DNA of 12,454 bases from an uncultured Bacilli bacterium (lineage in GTDB: Bacteria > Bacillota_I > Bacilli_A > RF39 > UBA660). Location: positions 1 through 12,454 of the forward strand of contig CALVVC010000143.1 in assembly GCA_944363755.1 (NCBI GenBank). Direction: 5' to 3'. Positions 6,110 to 12,454 of this stretch are shown here, one piece after another. The notes under the pieces were generated by a model, which ran no database searches, was not told the DNA's origin, and worked only from the letters and a program-made list of their open reading frames with translations. Numbering within the stretch: position 1 is the stretch's first letter; each line of letters opens with the position of its first letter. The translations under genes were made by a program, and so were the position numbers.

Positions 6110-8290
6110 TTATACTTTTTTTAAAACTTTATTTTTTTTAATCTTATCTTCTAATGGTTTAGTTATATTTTTGTCATATATAACTATTTGTTCATGAAGA
6201 GCTCTAGTTAATGCAACATATAACAAATGCATATCAACATCATTATTAATATTATATATATCAGCCGATGCATTATTAATTATAGTACAGTCAAATTCCA
6301 ATCCTTTAGCCGAAGCAACTGATAATACAAATACACCATTAGTAAACTTTTCATCCTTGCCGGAGATATACTGCGAATTAATTCCCATATTTAATAGTTT
6401 AGATTGCTCTTCTTTAGACTCTAACTCATTTTTGCATATAATTGCAATTTTTTGATAACCTAAGTCAAGCCATTCTTTTATTTTGTTTACTTTAATTTCT
6501 GGATTATCATTAATATCTGAACAATCAACCTCAGAACCATGTCGTATAACAGGATTAGCATAATGTAATCCGAGTGCGTTTAAAACACTGTTAGCAGTTT
6601 CGGTAATTTCAGTAGTTGTACGGTAACTTTTGCTTAATTCTAACAAATTACATTTATTATCAAATACGCATTTATTAAGTTCTTCCCAAGAACTAATACC
6701 TTTATATGGATATATAGCTTGTGCTAAATCACCATATATATTAAATTTAGCATTTGCAAATATTTTCTTTAATACATAATATGTAAAAATACTATAATCT
6801 TGAGCTTCATCAATAACTATGTTTTTATAATCCTTTTTTTTGTTTGTTAATCTGTAATTTAAATATAATAATGCTGGTATATCTTCAGATGGAATTTGTT
6901 TTTTTCTAATAGATTTCAAAGTATCTTTTTGAAGCATAGCTATCTCTTCCTTGCTTAAACTAGTTTCAAATTGATCTAATTCGCTAATAAATGATACGTA
7001 TAATGCTAAGCATGATTTATTGATTGATTTAAAATATTTATCCAATAATTTTGCCCCCTGTTGTTTTACTTGTTTCTCTAGCTCCGTACTTTTTTTCACA
7101 TATTCTTTTCTTACTGGATCATCCATCGGCAAATTTATATAAACACTTCTATATTCTTTATTAAGTTCAGTGTATATTTCTTCTTTTTTCTCTTTAAATA
7201 GTGCCTTATAGTATTTACGTGTTCTGTCAAAATCAAAATGTTTTTTATCCTCTCCAAATAATCTTTCTCTTATCATATTAGCAGGAAAAACTACTTTCCC
7301 ATCTATTTTAAAATCGTCAGTCACTATTTCATTTCCATCTAGACATTTTTTAAAAAACATATCTAGCAAATTACAGTATTCAAAACTTCCTTTAAAAAAG
7401 CTAATATTTTTTTGCATTTGTTGTTTTGTATTATTAAGTCGTACTTCTTCACTTAAAGACAGATTTATATTTAAATAATCATTCATCAATTCTAGTAAAG
7501 TTTTTTGTTGAACTGGCTTAGATTCTAATTCAGGCAAAACAGAAGATATATAATTTAAAAAATAATCATTTGGTCCGATAACCAAAAAGTCATTTGATTT
7601 AATTTGGTCTTTCATGGCATATATTAAATAAGCTATTCTATGTAAAGCAACAGAAGACTTACCACTTCCAGCAACACCTTGCACAATTATATCTTGATTA
7701 TTTAATCTTATAATAAAATTTTGCTCTTTTTGAATTGATGAAATTATAGTTTTCATTTTATCATCAACGTTAGCATTTAAATAAGGTAACAATAGTTCAT
7801 CATCAGTAACTAGATTAGAATCTATTGCATTAATTAGATGTCCATCTTTTATTATTATTTGTCTTTTTAATAACAAATTACCATTTTGAATACCTGATGA
7901 TGAATTATACGATACTGGTCCAATTTCACTATCATAATATAAACTGCATATAGGACTTCTCCAATCATAAACTACTAAATTGTTATTATCAGTAATTGCA
8001 GATTTACCAATATATATAGGCAATATTTTATTACTACCTGTACTTTGAAAATTTATTCTTCCAAAATAAGGACAATTTTTAGCTCTTTCTAATTTGTCTA
8101 TTTTTTCTCCAATATTAAAAAGTTGCGAGTTCAAATTAAAGTGTGTACCTCTTAATCTGTCTTCAAATGAAAGTTTAATAGAATCATTTTTCAACTTTTC
8201 AGTATCGCATAAAGATTTTTGCAATTCAGATTCAATAACTTTTTCTACATAATCCAAATATTTATTTTCTTCATCTAATATTTTACTCAT
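6110..8290 (-). CDS. HelD-like UvrD/Rep-family ATPase (RNA polymerase recycling factor)
   Basis: The 726-residue protein has the HelD layout of Gram-positive bacteria (B. subtilis HelD is about 770 residues). An N-terminal coiled-coil-like region (1-75) is followed by the family-typical PYFGRINF (74-81) and VYDWRSPICSLYY (107-119). The helicase core then has Walker A GVAGSGKSS (205-213), Walker B VIDEAQD (492-498), motif III YGDLAQAIY (519-527), SYRTT (555-559), SVASAKGLEFD (657-667) and YVALTRA (691-697). A HelD-specific insertion (about 260-485) separates the motifs. HelD proteins use ATP to free stalled RNA polymerase from nucleic acid, and relatives can give rifamycin tolerance. It is the first cassette gene; GAAGG lies 8 bp before the ATG. 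Its role next to glycosyltransferases is unclear. A DNA-helicase role is the less likely alternative. Confidence 0.88.
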   Translation of the reverse strand: MSKILDEENKYLDYVEKVIESELQKSLCDTEKLKNDSIKLSFEDRLRGTHFNLNSQLFNIGEKIDKLERAKNCPYFGRINFQSTGSNKILPIYIGKSAITDNNNLVVYDWRSPICSLYYDSEIGPVSYNSSSGIQNGNLLLKRQIIIKDGHLINAIDSNLVTDDELLLPYLNANVDDKMKTIISSIQKEQNFIIRLNNQDIIVQGVAGSGKSSVALHRIAYLIYAMKDQIKSNDFLVIGPNDYFLNYISSVLPELESKPVQQKTLLELMNDYLNINLSLSEEVRLNNTKQQMQKNISFFKGSFEYCNLLDMFFKKCLDGNEIVTDDFKIDGKVVFPANMIRERLFGEDKKHFDFDRTRKYYKALFKEKKEEIYTELNKEYRSVYINLPMDDPVRKEYVKKSTELEKQVKQQGAKLLDKYFKSINKSCLALYVSFISELDQFETSLSKEEIAMLQKDTLKSIRKKQIPSEDIPALLYLNYRLTNKKKDYKNIVIDEAQDYSIFTYYVLKKIFANAKFNIYGDLAQAIYPYKGISSWEELNKCVFDNKCNLLELSKSYRTTTEITETANSVLNALGLHYANPVIRHGSEVDCSDINDNPEIKVNKIKEWLDLGYQKIAIICKNELESKEEQSKLLNMGINSQYISGKDEKFTNGVFVLSVASAKGLEFDCTIINNASADIYNINNDVDMHLLYVALTRALHEQIVIYDKNITKPLEDKIKKNKVLKKV

Positions 8291-8320
8291 AAGTTCAACC
8301 TTCTTTCGTGTGTTATATAT

Positions 8321-8349
8321 AATTTAAAATAAAAAACATCCATTGTCAA
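8321..8349 (-). promoter_or_regulatory. possible promoter for the cassette at the repeat junction
   Basis: On the minus strand a perfect TTGACA (8349-8344) is followed after 17 bp by TAAATT (8326-8321), a 4/6 match to TATAAT; TATATA a few bases further is an alternative. The -35 sits exactly where similarity to the left repeat ends, 54 bp before the helicase gene. The -10 is weak, and AT-rich DNA gives many chance matches. Confidence 0.35.
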
Positions 8350-8524
8350 ATATACCTAATAAATAAGCGTCTAACTCTTCCCCATCATCACTTATTACAT
8401 TAGGTACATAACCATAATTAACACTATAAACAAATCCATGTTTAGGATGTTTAGTTCCTAAAGCTCTATCTATAATAATATTAACTTCCTTACCTATAAA
8501 TTTTTTAGAATCATTTTTCTTCAT
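8324..8524 (-). pseudogene. 3'-truncated inorganic pyrophosphatase-like gene
   Basis: The frame encodes 66 residues. The first 60 match the intact copy at 652-996 in 54 positions and include NYGYVP and the DGEELD metal-binding signature. After LLGIFD the frame runs into an unrelated NGCFLF tail and a stop, so the second half of the enzyme, with the Asp-rich DDDDK region and the C-terminal helix, is missing. The start is the ATG at 8524, with AGGTG six bases upstream as in the intact copy; GTG at 8533 is part of that site. It overlaps the end of the NUDIX frame by 14 bp. The fold is very unlikely to survive such a truncation, so I call it a broken gene, interrupted by the cassette. Confidence 0.82.
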
Positions 8525-8630
8525 CATTAGCACCTCTATTTATTTCTTTATATGTAGTAAACTGTATATCTTTACTACTTAAACTTTCTAATTGTTCTTT
8601 AAGAAAATCTGGTTTAATTGATGTTGTTCC
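8346..8630. repeat. right copy of the diverged direct repeat flanking the cassette
   Basis: This is the counterpart of 818-1105 in the same orientation. Here the NUDIX side continues to the right beyond the repeat, while the pyrophosphatase side is cut at 8346. The left copy shows the reverse. Together the two copies bracket about 7.2 kb. Confidence 0.8.
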
Positions 8631-8950
8631 TAATTCTTTTAATTCAAACCACTTAAACACTAAATGCTCTTGCTCTTCTATTCCATTAAACTCTTCCCTC
8701 GTAAGTATCCATTCATTATCTTTAATTAAAACTTTATGTCCAAAAATAAACTGATGATACTTATCTTTGCCAAATTCAAAAAAGTATTCAGACACAGTTA
8801 CTACATTACTAACATCAAAACTAGTTAAACCTAACTCTTCTTTTAGTTCTCTTGCAATAGCTTCTTTAGTTGTCTCTCCTACTCTTATTTTCCCTCCTGG
8901 CAGAGCCCAAAACTTGTCTTGCTTTTAAATTTTATATCTGTTCTTTCCAT
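8511..8950 (-). pseudogene. NUDIX hydrolase gene broken by an N-terminal deletion and frameshift
   Basis: A ribosome binding site (AGGAG) and ATG at 8950 start MERTDIKFK, a typical beginning for this NUDIX subfamily. That frame then stops after 21 codons. The rest of the enzyme continues in another frame, open from 8924, as KQDKFWALPGGKI, a complete NUDIX box GKIRVGETTKEAIARELKEE with all catalytic acidic residues, and SEYFFEFGKD to the end at 8511. Compared with relatives, some 20-30 residues that form the first strands of the fold are absent between the two parts, and the deletion is not a multiple of three. No standard start codon precedes the NUDIX box in the second frame; the GTG at 8795 lies after it. 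It was originally followed by the pyrophosphatase gene with a 14-bp overlap. Confidence 0.8.
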
Positions 8951-8982
8951 AAGTATTTTCTCCTCTTATAATAAACCACTGA

Positions 8983-9561
8983 CTACTTAAGTTTATTTTC
9001 TATATACCATTTTGCAAAATCATCTTTAGCTGTACCCCAAAAACTAGCTTCATACTCGTAATCAATATCTCTAAGTTCACTTAAAGTTCTTGTTTCCCCG
9101 TCTGGTATATAAAATTTATCATGCCATCTTCCTCTTGTTCCTCTTGCTTCTTTAGCAATAGTACCAGTACCACCTCCAGTAAAGACTACTGGTTCTTCTC
9201 CAGGTTCACAGTATGCATAAGTGTGTTCAATTCTGGCTTTCCTGTTAGTTTCATTCTTAAATAGTTCTAAAAACTTATCTATTCCTATCTGTTTATCAAA
9301 GTAAGCATTATATGGTCCAGGGAGCCCTCCTAAAGCATCAATATATAGTCCTGAATCTGATTTTAAAACAGGACACTTTAATTTTTCTGCTGCATACTTT
9401 GCACTAAAAGCTGCAACTTCGCCACAAGTTTTCGCTTGTATTTCAATCACTTCAAAATCTGGATTCATTACTTCCATGTTAAAACCATATTTCTTTCCAA
9501 AAAATTCATTTGCTTCCTCCATCTTATGAGGATTAGTTGTTAAATAAATTAGTTTACTCAT
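8983..9561 (-). CDS. HAM1/RdgB-like non-canonical NTP pyrophosphatase, paralogue A
   Basis: A 192-residue protein of the ITPase/Maf-like fold. Family landmarks: TTNPHKMEEA (8-17), where the Asn/Lys bind the triphosphate; EVIEIQ (37-42); SDSGLYIDALGGLPGPY (68-84), the signature strand and loop; and GRWHDKFYIPDG (144-155), which replaces the usual G-[FY]-D-P-x-F-x-P motif and has Lys for Pro after the Asp. The C-terminal SHR motif of RdgB is not recognisable. Canonical members hydrolyse ITP, XTP and dITP to monophosphates and keep the nucleotide pool clean; the divergences here suggest an altered substrate. The ATG at 9561 has AGGAG 6 bp upstream. It lies 9 bp after a NUDIX gene and 32 bp before the NUDIX pseudogene. 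A second, different HAM1-like gene lies at 10129-10743. Confidence 0.82.
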   Translation of the reverse strand: MSKLIYLTTNPHKMEEANEFFGKKYGFNMEVMNPDFEVIEIQAKTCGEVAAFSAKYAAEKLKCPVLKSDSGLYIDALGGLPGPYNAYFDKQIGIDKFLELFKNETNRKARIEHTYAYCEPGEEPVVFTGGGTGTIAKEARGTRGRWHDKFYIPDGETRTLSELRDIDYEYEASFWGTAKDDFAKWYIENKLK

Positions 9562-9570
9562 ATCAATCTC

Positions 9571-10116
9571 CTAATTATTATAATTCTTAAAAACTGTTTT
9601 ACCATCTTCAAATACTACATATCTATTATAAAACTTTTCATAGTATTCTTTAAAGATAAAATATCCTGTATCAATACCATTGCCACTCTCTATAATATTT
9701 TCAAACTCTTTTATAGAAACCCATTTAACGTCTTGAACTTCATCTTCTTGTAATTTTAAATCTTTTATATCAATATTAGATTTTAATAAAAACACTTCTA
9801 CAAAATCATTTATTCGAGCATATGAACCAATAAATCTTAAATCTTCCTTATTTACTTGTATTCCTAATTCTTCGCCTAACTCTCTAATTGCCCCTATAAT
9901 TGCATCTTCACCTAAAAGTGCACCACCAGATACTGTTTCCCACTTATTCGGATATTTTTTAGATGTAGAGGCTCTTTGCTGTATCAAAAGTTCATCATTA
10001 TCATTAATAATCCATACAAAGCAAGATAGTCTAAATTCTCCTTTTATTAACTCTTTTCTATCTTTAGTATAATTTAATTTCTCATGTTTGTCATTATAAA
10101 TATCAACTAATTCCAT
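9571..10116 (-). CDS. NUDIX hydrolase (NUDIX 2)
   Basis: A 181-residue NUDIX protein with a perfect box G-x5-E-x7-REUxEExGU: Gly64 to Ile86, with GEDAIIGAIRELGEELGI at its core. The N-terminal MELVDIYNDKHEKLN and the FVWIINDNDELLIQQR segment place it with isopentenyl-diphosphate-isomerase-like or YfcD-like NUDIX proteins, which cleave nucleoside-diphosphate-X compounds, but the exact substrate is not predictable. The start is the ATG at 10116, 9 bp after AGGAG; the in-frame ATG at 10125 directly abuts that site and is unlikely. It lies between the two HAM1-like genes, with gaps of 12 and 9 bp, so co-transcription is likely. It is a clear paralogue of the NUDIX at 11271-11771. Confidence 0.88.
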   Translation of the reverse strand: MELVDIYNDKHEKLNYTKDRKELIKGEFRLSCFVWIINDNDELLIQQRASTSKKYPNKWETVSGGALLGEDAIIGAIRELGEELGIQVNKEDLRFIGSYARINDFVEVFLLKSNIDIKDLKLQEDEVQDVKWVSIKEFENIIESGNGIDTGYFIFKEYYEKFYNRYVVFEDGKTVFKNYNN

Positions 10117-10128
10117 AAGTATCATCTC

Positions 10129-10743
10129 CTAATTAAGTTTTAGTATTTTATTTTTCTTTTTTAAATATTTATTTTCATACCAATTTATAAATTCATCTGT
10201 TGCAGATGTATGATTATCATGACGATGATTTCTTTCATAATCACTCATTTCTGCTAAAGTTTTATCATGATTTAAGGGAATAAAAACACTCCATAAATTA
10301 GATTTAGCCTTTCTTTCTATATTACCACGTATTGATAGTGATAAAGTACCTTTACTTTCCCCATAAAAGGTATAGTAATCATCCCCATCATAAAAGGTTA
10401 AACAATCAATGAATTTACAAGCTCTATTAGTTACATCTTTCATAACTTCAAGCAAGTTATCTATATTAGAACTAACTCCACTTCTTTTAACAAAAGCACC
10501 TGGATAATTAGGGTTATTAGGATAATTTTCAATATAAAAACCTGTATCTGCTACAAAAACAGGTCTACCTACTATTTCATATGCTTTTCTTGCTTTTTCT
10601 TTTGATATAACTTCAATATCATTAATCTCTGGTTCTTTCATATCATATTTAAAATAATTAATTGGTACACCAACTCTTTCAAATTTTTCTTTTACAGAAA
10701 TATATTTACCATAATTTCCTGTAACATAAGTTAAATCTTCCAT
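10129..10743 (-). CDS. HAM1/RdgB-like non-canonical NTP pyrophosphatase, paralogue B
   Basis: A 204-residue ITPase-fold protein. Visible motifs: VTGNYGKYISVKEKF (7-21) as the triphosphate-binding loop; EPEI (37-40); FVADTGFYIENYPNNPNYPG (63-82) as the signature segment; FIPLNHDKTLAEMSD (154-168); and NHRHDN (172-177), which resembles the SHR motif of RdgB/ITPA. The family converts non-canonical purine NTPs to NMP plus diphosphate. The motifs are diverged but the catalytic outline remains. The protein differs strongly from paralogue A, so this is not a recent tandem copy. The Lys-rich tail after about residue 193 is extra. The ATG at 10743 has AAAGGAG 9 bp upstream. It lies 55 bp after the WYL regulator gene and 12 bp before NUDIX 2. 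Confidence 0.82.
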   Translation of the reverse strand: MEDLTYVTGNYGKYISVKEKFERVGVPINYFKYDMKEPEINDIEVISKEKARKAYEIVGRPVFVADTGFYIENYPNNPNYPGAFVKRSGVSSNIDNLLEVMKDVTNRACKFIDCLTFYDGDDYYTFYGESKGTLSLSIRGNIERKAKSNLWSVFIPLNHDKTLAEMSDYERNHRHDNHTSATDEFINWYENKYLKKKNKILKLN

Positions 10744-10798
10744 ATCACTTCTCTCCTTTCTTAATTACATATTAACAAAAGAAGAGGAAGTATATATG

Positions 10799-11278
10799 TC
10801 AGTTATTAAATTTTTCTAATAATTTTATAGACTTTATTCTATTTATATAAAAGTGCCTTATTTCTTCTTTTAATTCACAGTAAGCAGCAACTCCCCATTC
10901 ATTACCTAATAAAATTAAATCATATGGCCTAATAGTTCTTTTAGATATATCTTTCTTATCTTTAGAATAATACTCAATAAAACATTTTTTCTTTTCTTTA
11001 ATCGCTCTATTTACTAAATTAAACATTTCCTTATTCTCTACATTTATATTATTGGGAGTAATAAATCTTTTAGGCACATTTATATTTTGATTTAAAACAT
11101 ATCCTCCATAAGGTCCTTTAATAGTATCTATATAAATACCTGCTTTTTCTAAATCCTCTTTATAAACTCTTATCATTCTAGGACTTACTTCTAACTTTTC
11201 TGATAGTTCTGCAATAGTATATTTTCTTCCAGTACTTAAATATTCAAGCATAGTAAGTACATTACTTACTTTAGACAT
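10799..11278 (-). CDS. short HTH-WYL transcriptional regulator
   Basis: A 159-residue regulator. Residues 1-60 form a winged helix-turn-helix of the HTH_11/DeoR type (YTIAELSEKLEVSPRMIRVY, 20-39, then the GPYGGY wing at 55-60). About residues 98-155 match a WYL domain (CFIEYYS, RTIRPYDLILLGNEWGVAAY, RHFYINRIKSIKLL), a putative ligand- or nucleic-acid-binding fold. Typical WYL regulators have about 300 residues; this one has a short linker and lacks the C-terminal WCX part. The start is the ATG at 11278, with AGGTG 6 bp upstream; GTG at 11287 is part of that site. It overlaps the preceding NUDIX gene by 8 bp, so the two are co-translated. It probably controls this nucleotide-hydrolase operon. 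No operator could be assigned with confidence. Confidence 0.85.
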   Translation of the reverse strand: MSKVSNVLTMLEYLSTGRKYTIAELSEKLEVSPRMIRVYKEDLEKAGIYIDTIKGPYGGYVLNQNINVPKRFITPNNINVENKEMFNLVNRAIKEKKKCFIEYYSKDKKDISKRTIRPYDLILLGNEWGVAAYCELKEEIRHFYINRIKSIKLLEKFNN

Positions 11279-11771
11279 TTTTTTCACCTACAATCTCATC
11301 AAAATATGGATTAGCATCAAATTCTCCTTTATTATATAATTCTTTAATTTTTTCACTACTAGCCCACATACAATCGCAGACTTCTTCTTTTTGTAATTTA
11401 ATATTATTCAAACTAACATTGCTTTCAAACAACCAAACATCAAGAATATCATTACAACCTTCAAAAAATCTTTTTGCACTACCTATTAATTTACTTTTTG
11501 ATTTATCTAAATCAACATTTAACTCTTCTTTAGCTTCTCTAACTGCGGCATCTACTGATTCTTCACCAAGTAAAACAGAACCACCAGTAGTCTCCCACAT
11601 TAAAGGATGAGTTTTATTTTTAGATCTTCTACTTATCAGAAATTCATTATTATTATTTTTAATCCAAACATTTACTACCAAATGAAACTCATTATCGTTT
11701 AACCTTGAACCTCTTGTAACTATTCTATTTAGTTTCCTTCTGTTTTCATCATATAAATCCCAATATTCCAT
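11271..11771 (-). CDS. NUDIX hydrolase (NUDIX 3)
   Basis: A 166-residue NUDIX protein with a box from Gly64 to Val86 (LLGEESVDAAVREAKEELNV). All catalytic Glu/Arg residues are present and only the late Gly is Asn. The N-terminal MEYWDLYDENRRKLN and the spacing of FLISRRSKNKTHPLMWETTGG parallel NUDIX 2, so the two are paralogues of one subfamily. The substrate is likely a nucleoside-diphosphate derivative, but this is not resolved. The ATG at 11771 has AGGAG 8 bp upstream, and a TATAAT-type promoter lies in the 72-bp gap before it. It appears to be the first gene of the operon that continues with the WYL regulator, which it overlaps by 8 bp. Confidence 0.88.
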   Translation of the reverse strand: MEYWDLYDENRRKLNRIVTRGSRLNDNEFHLVVNVWIKNNNNEFLISRRSKNKTHPLMWETTGGSVLLGEESVDAAVREAKEELNVDLDKSKSKLIGSAKRFFEGCNDILDVWLFESNVSLNNIKLQKEEVCDCMWASSEKIKELYNKGEFDANPYFDEIVGEKNV

Positions 11772-11798
11772 GATTATTTCTCCTCACCTATTAACAAT

Positions 11799-11830
11799 AT
11801 TATATATTCTTGTTTTAACAACTACAACAA
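11799..11830 (-). promoter_or_regulatory. promoter of the NUDIX 3 operon with a dyad in the spacer
   Basis: On the minus strand a perfect TATAAT (11804-11799) lies 28 bp upstream of the NUDIX 3 start. Possible -35 boxes are TTGTAG (11827-11822, 17-bp spacer) or TTGTTG (11830-11825, 20-bp spacer), both 3/6. Between them the dyad TTGTT-TT-AACAA (11810-11821) is near the middle of the 20-bp spacer, the geometry expected for MerR-family control, and a MerR-like gene lies just upstream. Confidence 0.45.
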
Positions 11831-11843
11831 AAAAAGAAAAGAA

Positions 11844-12454
11844 TTAACCAACATTCTCTTCTTTATAATAATATCTATAGGGTCTTGCATTAATATTTAT
11901 ATCATTCATTAATATTCCTAAATATCTAGTACCATCTTTAGATGTTTCTTGATATAAACGATTATCTATTATTTTACCATTTTTACTTATAATTAAATAA
12001 TCATCTCTCCAAGTTACATTGTCATAATTTGTAGTACCATCTTTATATAAGATTAATTCTTTATACTTAGTATCAGGCATAAAATGTTCTTTATTAGGAT
12101 TAAATAATTTAGGAGGCTCTACTATCTGCCCTTGTAATATCCACTTACCAACATATTTAGAATCATAAATAGGTTCAGTAGTTTTAAACTTCTCTTCTAA
12201 TTTTTTCATATGAATTAAAGTATCCTCATTATCTTTAGTTAAGTCATATGCTTCTACATAAATATCTGTTTTGTCATCATTATATATTTCTATAAATTCT
12301 CCTCTTATTTGAATATTATTGTTATTTGCATACTTAATCATTTCTTTATAAGTATCCATTACTTCATCATCACTAGATGTATGTAATAAAGTTTCTACAA
12401 TATTATCAGTTAATACTTCTAATCCCATACTTTGAAGTTTATTAATAAAGCCAT
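11844..12454 (-). CDS. C-terminal part of a MerR/GyrI-like effector-binding regulator (5' end beyond the window)
   Basis: The frame is open from the right edge of the window (GFINKLQSMGLEVL) to the stop at 11844, giving at least 202 residues, so the ATG at 12428 is probably internal. The first visible 70 residues have the pattern of a GyrI/effector-binding domain (IQIRGEFIEIYNDDKTDIYVEAYDL). From about DSKYVGKWILQGQI onward the pattern KYVGKW, KYKELILYKDGT, TWRDDYLII and a closing ARPYRYYYKEENVG resembles the lipocalin-like domain found at the end of some Bacillota MerR regulators. The DNA-binding part, if present, lies outside. The assignment rests on these weak patterns; a stand-alone effector-binding protein is possible. 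It is followed by 72 bp and the NUDIX 3 operon in the same direction, whose promoter it may control. Confidence 0.5.
   Translation of the reverse strand, partial: GFINKLQSMGLEVLTDNIVETLLHTSSDDEVMDTYKEMIKYANNNNIQIRGEFIEIYNDDKTDIYVEAYDLTKDNEDTLIHMKKLEEKFKTTEPIYDSKYVGKWILQGQIVEPPKLFNPNKEHFMPDTKYKELILYKDGTTNYDNVTWRDDYLIISKNGKIIDNRLYQETSKDGTRYLGILMNDININARPYRYYYKEENVG

Noticed and set aside
1162..8290. Cassette as a transposon or integrative element
   Set aside because: No transposase, integrase, terminal inverted repeats or tRNA attachment site was found; the flanking repeats are gene fragments, which fits homologous recombination better.
11419..11610. Plus-strand 63-codon open frame
   Set aside because: Antisense shadow of the NUDIX 3 gene.

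Overview
The window is a very AT-rich stretch of bacterial DNA with short intergenic gaps, AGGAGG-type ribosome binding sites and the standard code (TGA is used as stop, TGG for Trp). It fits a low-GC Bacillota (Clostridium-like or Erysipelotrichia-like). The sequence alone does not allow a finer placement. Except for one left-edge gene, every gene lies on the minus strand, so transcription runs from right to left.

Left edge (1-650): a bidirectional hairpin terminator, a plus-strand YbaK/ProX-type aminoacyl-tRNA deacylase, and a second hairpin between the convergent genes.

Right half (about 8350-12454): an island of enzymes that hydrolyse nucleoside polyphosphates or pyrophosphate. In transcription order it holds the 3' part of a MerR/GyrI-like regulator gene, a NUDIX hydrolase, a short HTH-WYL regulator, a HAM1/RdgB-like NTP pyrophosphatase, a second NUDIX, a second HAM1-like protein, a NUDIX pseudogene (N-terminal deletion plus frameshift) and a truncated inorganic-pyrophosphatase gene. 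Gaps of 9-55 bp and one 8-bp overlap suggest one or two operons of nucleotide-pool cleaning or signal-nucleotide hydrolysis enzymes.

Middle (about 1110-8345): a 7.2-kb cassette that splits this island. It encodes a HelD-type helicase-like RNA polymerase recycling factor, a histidine phosphatase, a GT4 glycosyltransferase, a fusion of a second histidine phosphatase to a GT2-type glycosyltransferase, and a GT2/galactosyltransferase-like protein with an unrecognised 210-residue N-terminal region. The last four genes are overlapping or nearly so. No transporter, flippase or membrane protein is encoded. The pairing of glycosyltransferases with histidine phosphatases suggests a soluble pathway in which a phosphorylated acceptor or sugar is glycosylated and then dephosphorylated. 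This is inference.

The cassette is flanked by two diverged direct copies (about 90% identical by eye) of a NUDIX-tail/pyrophosphatase-start block, at about 818-1105 and 8346-8630. The right copy has lost the pyrophosphatase 3' half. The left copy has lost the NUDIX 5' part but keeps a complete pyrophosphatase. This reciprocal arrangement is what single-crossover integration of foreign DNA carrying a related NUDIX-pyrophosphatase segment would leave. No transposase or integrase is visible. The cassette with its split-duplication borders is the most noteworthy part of the window.
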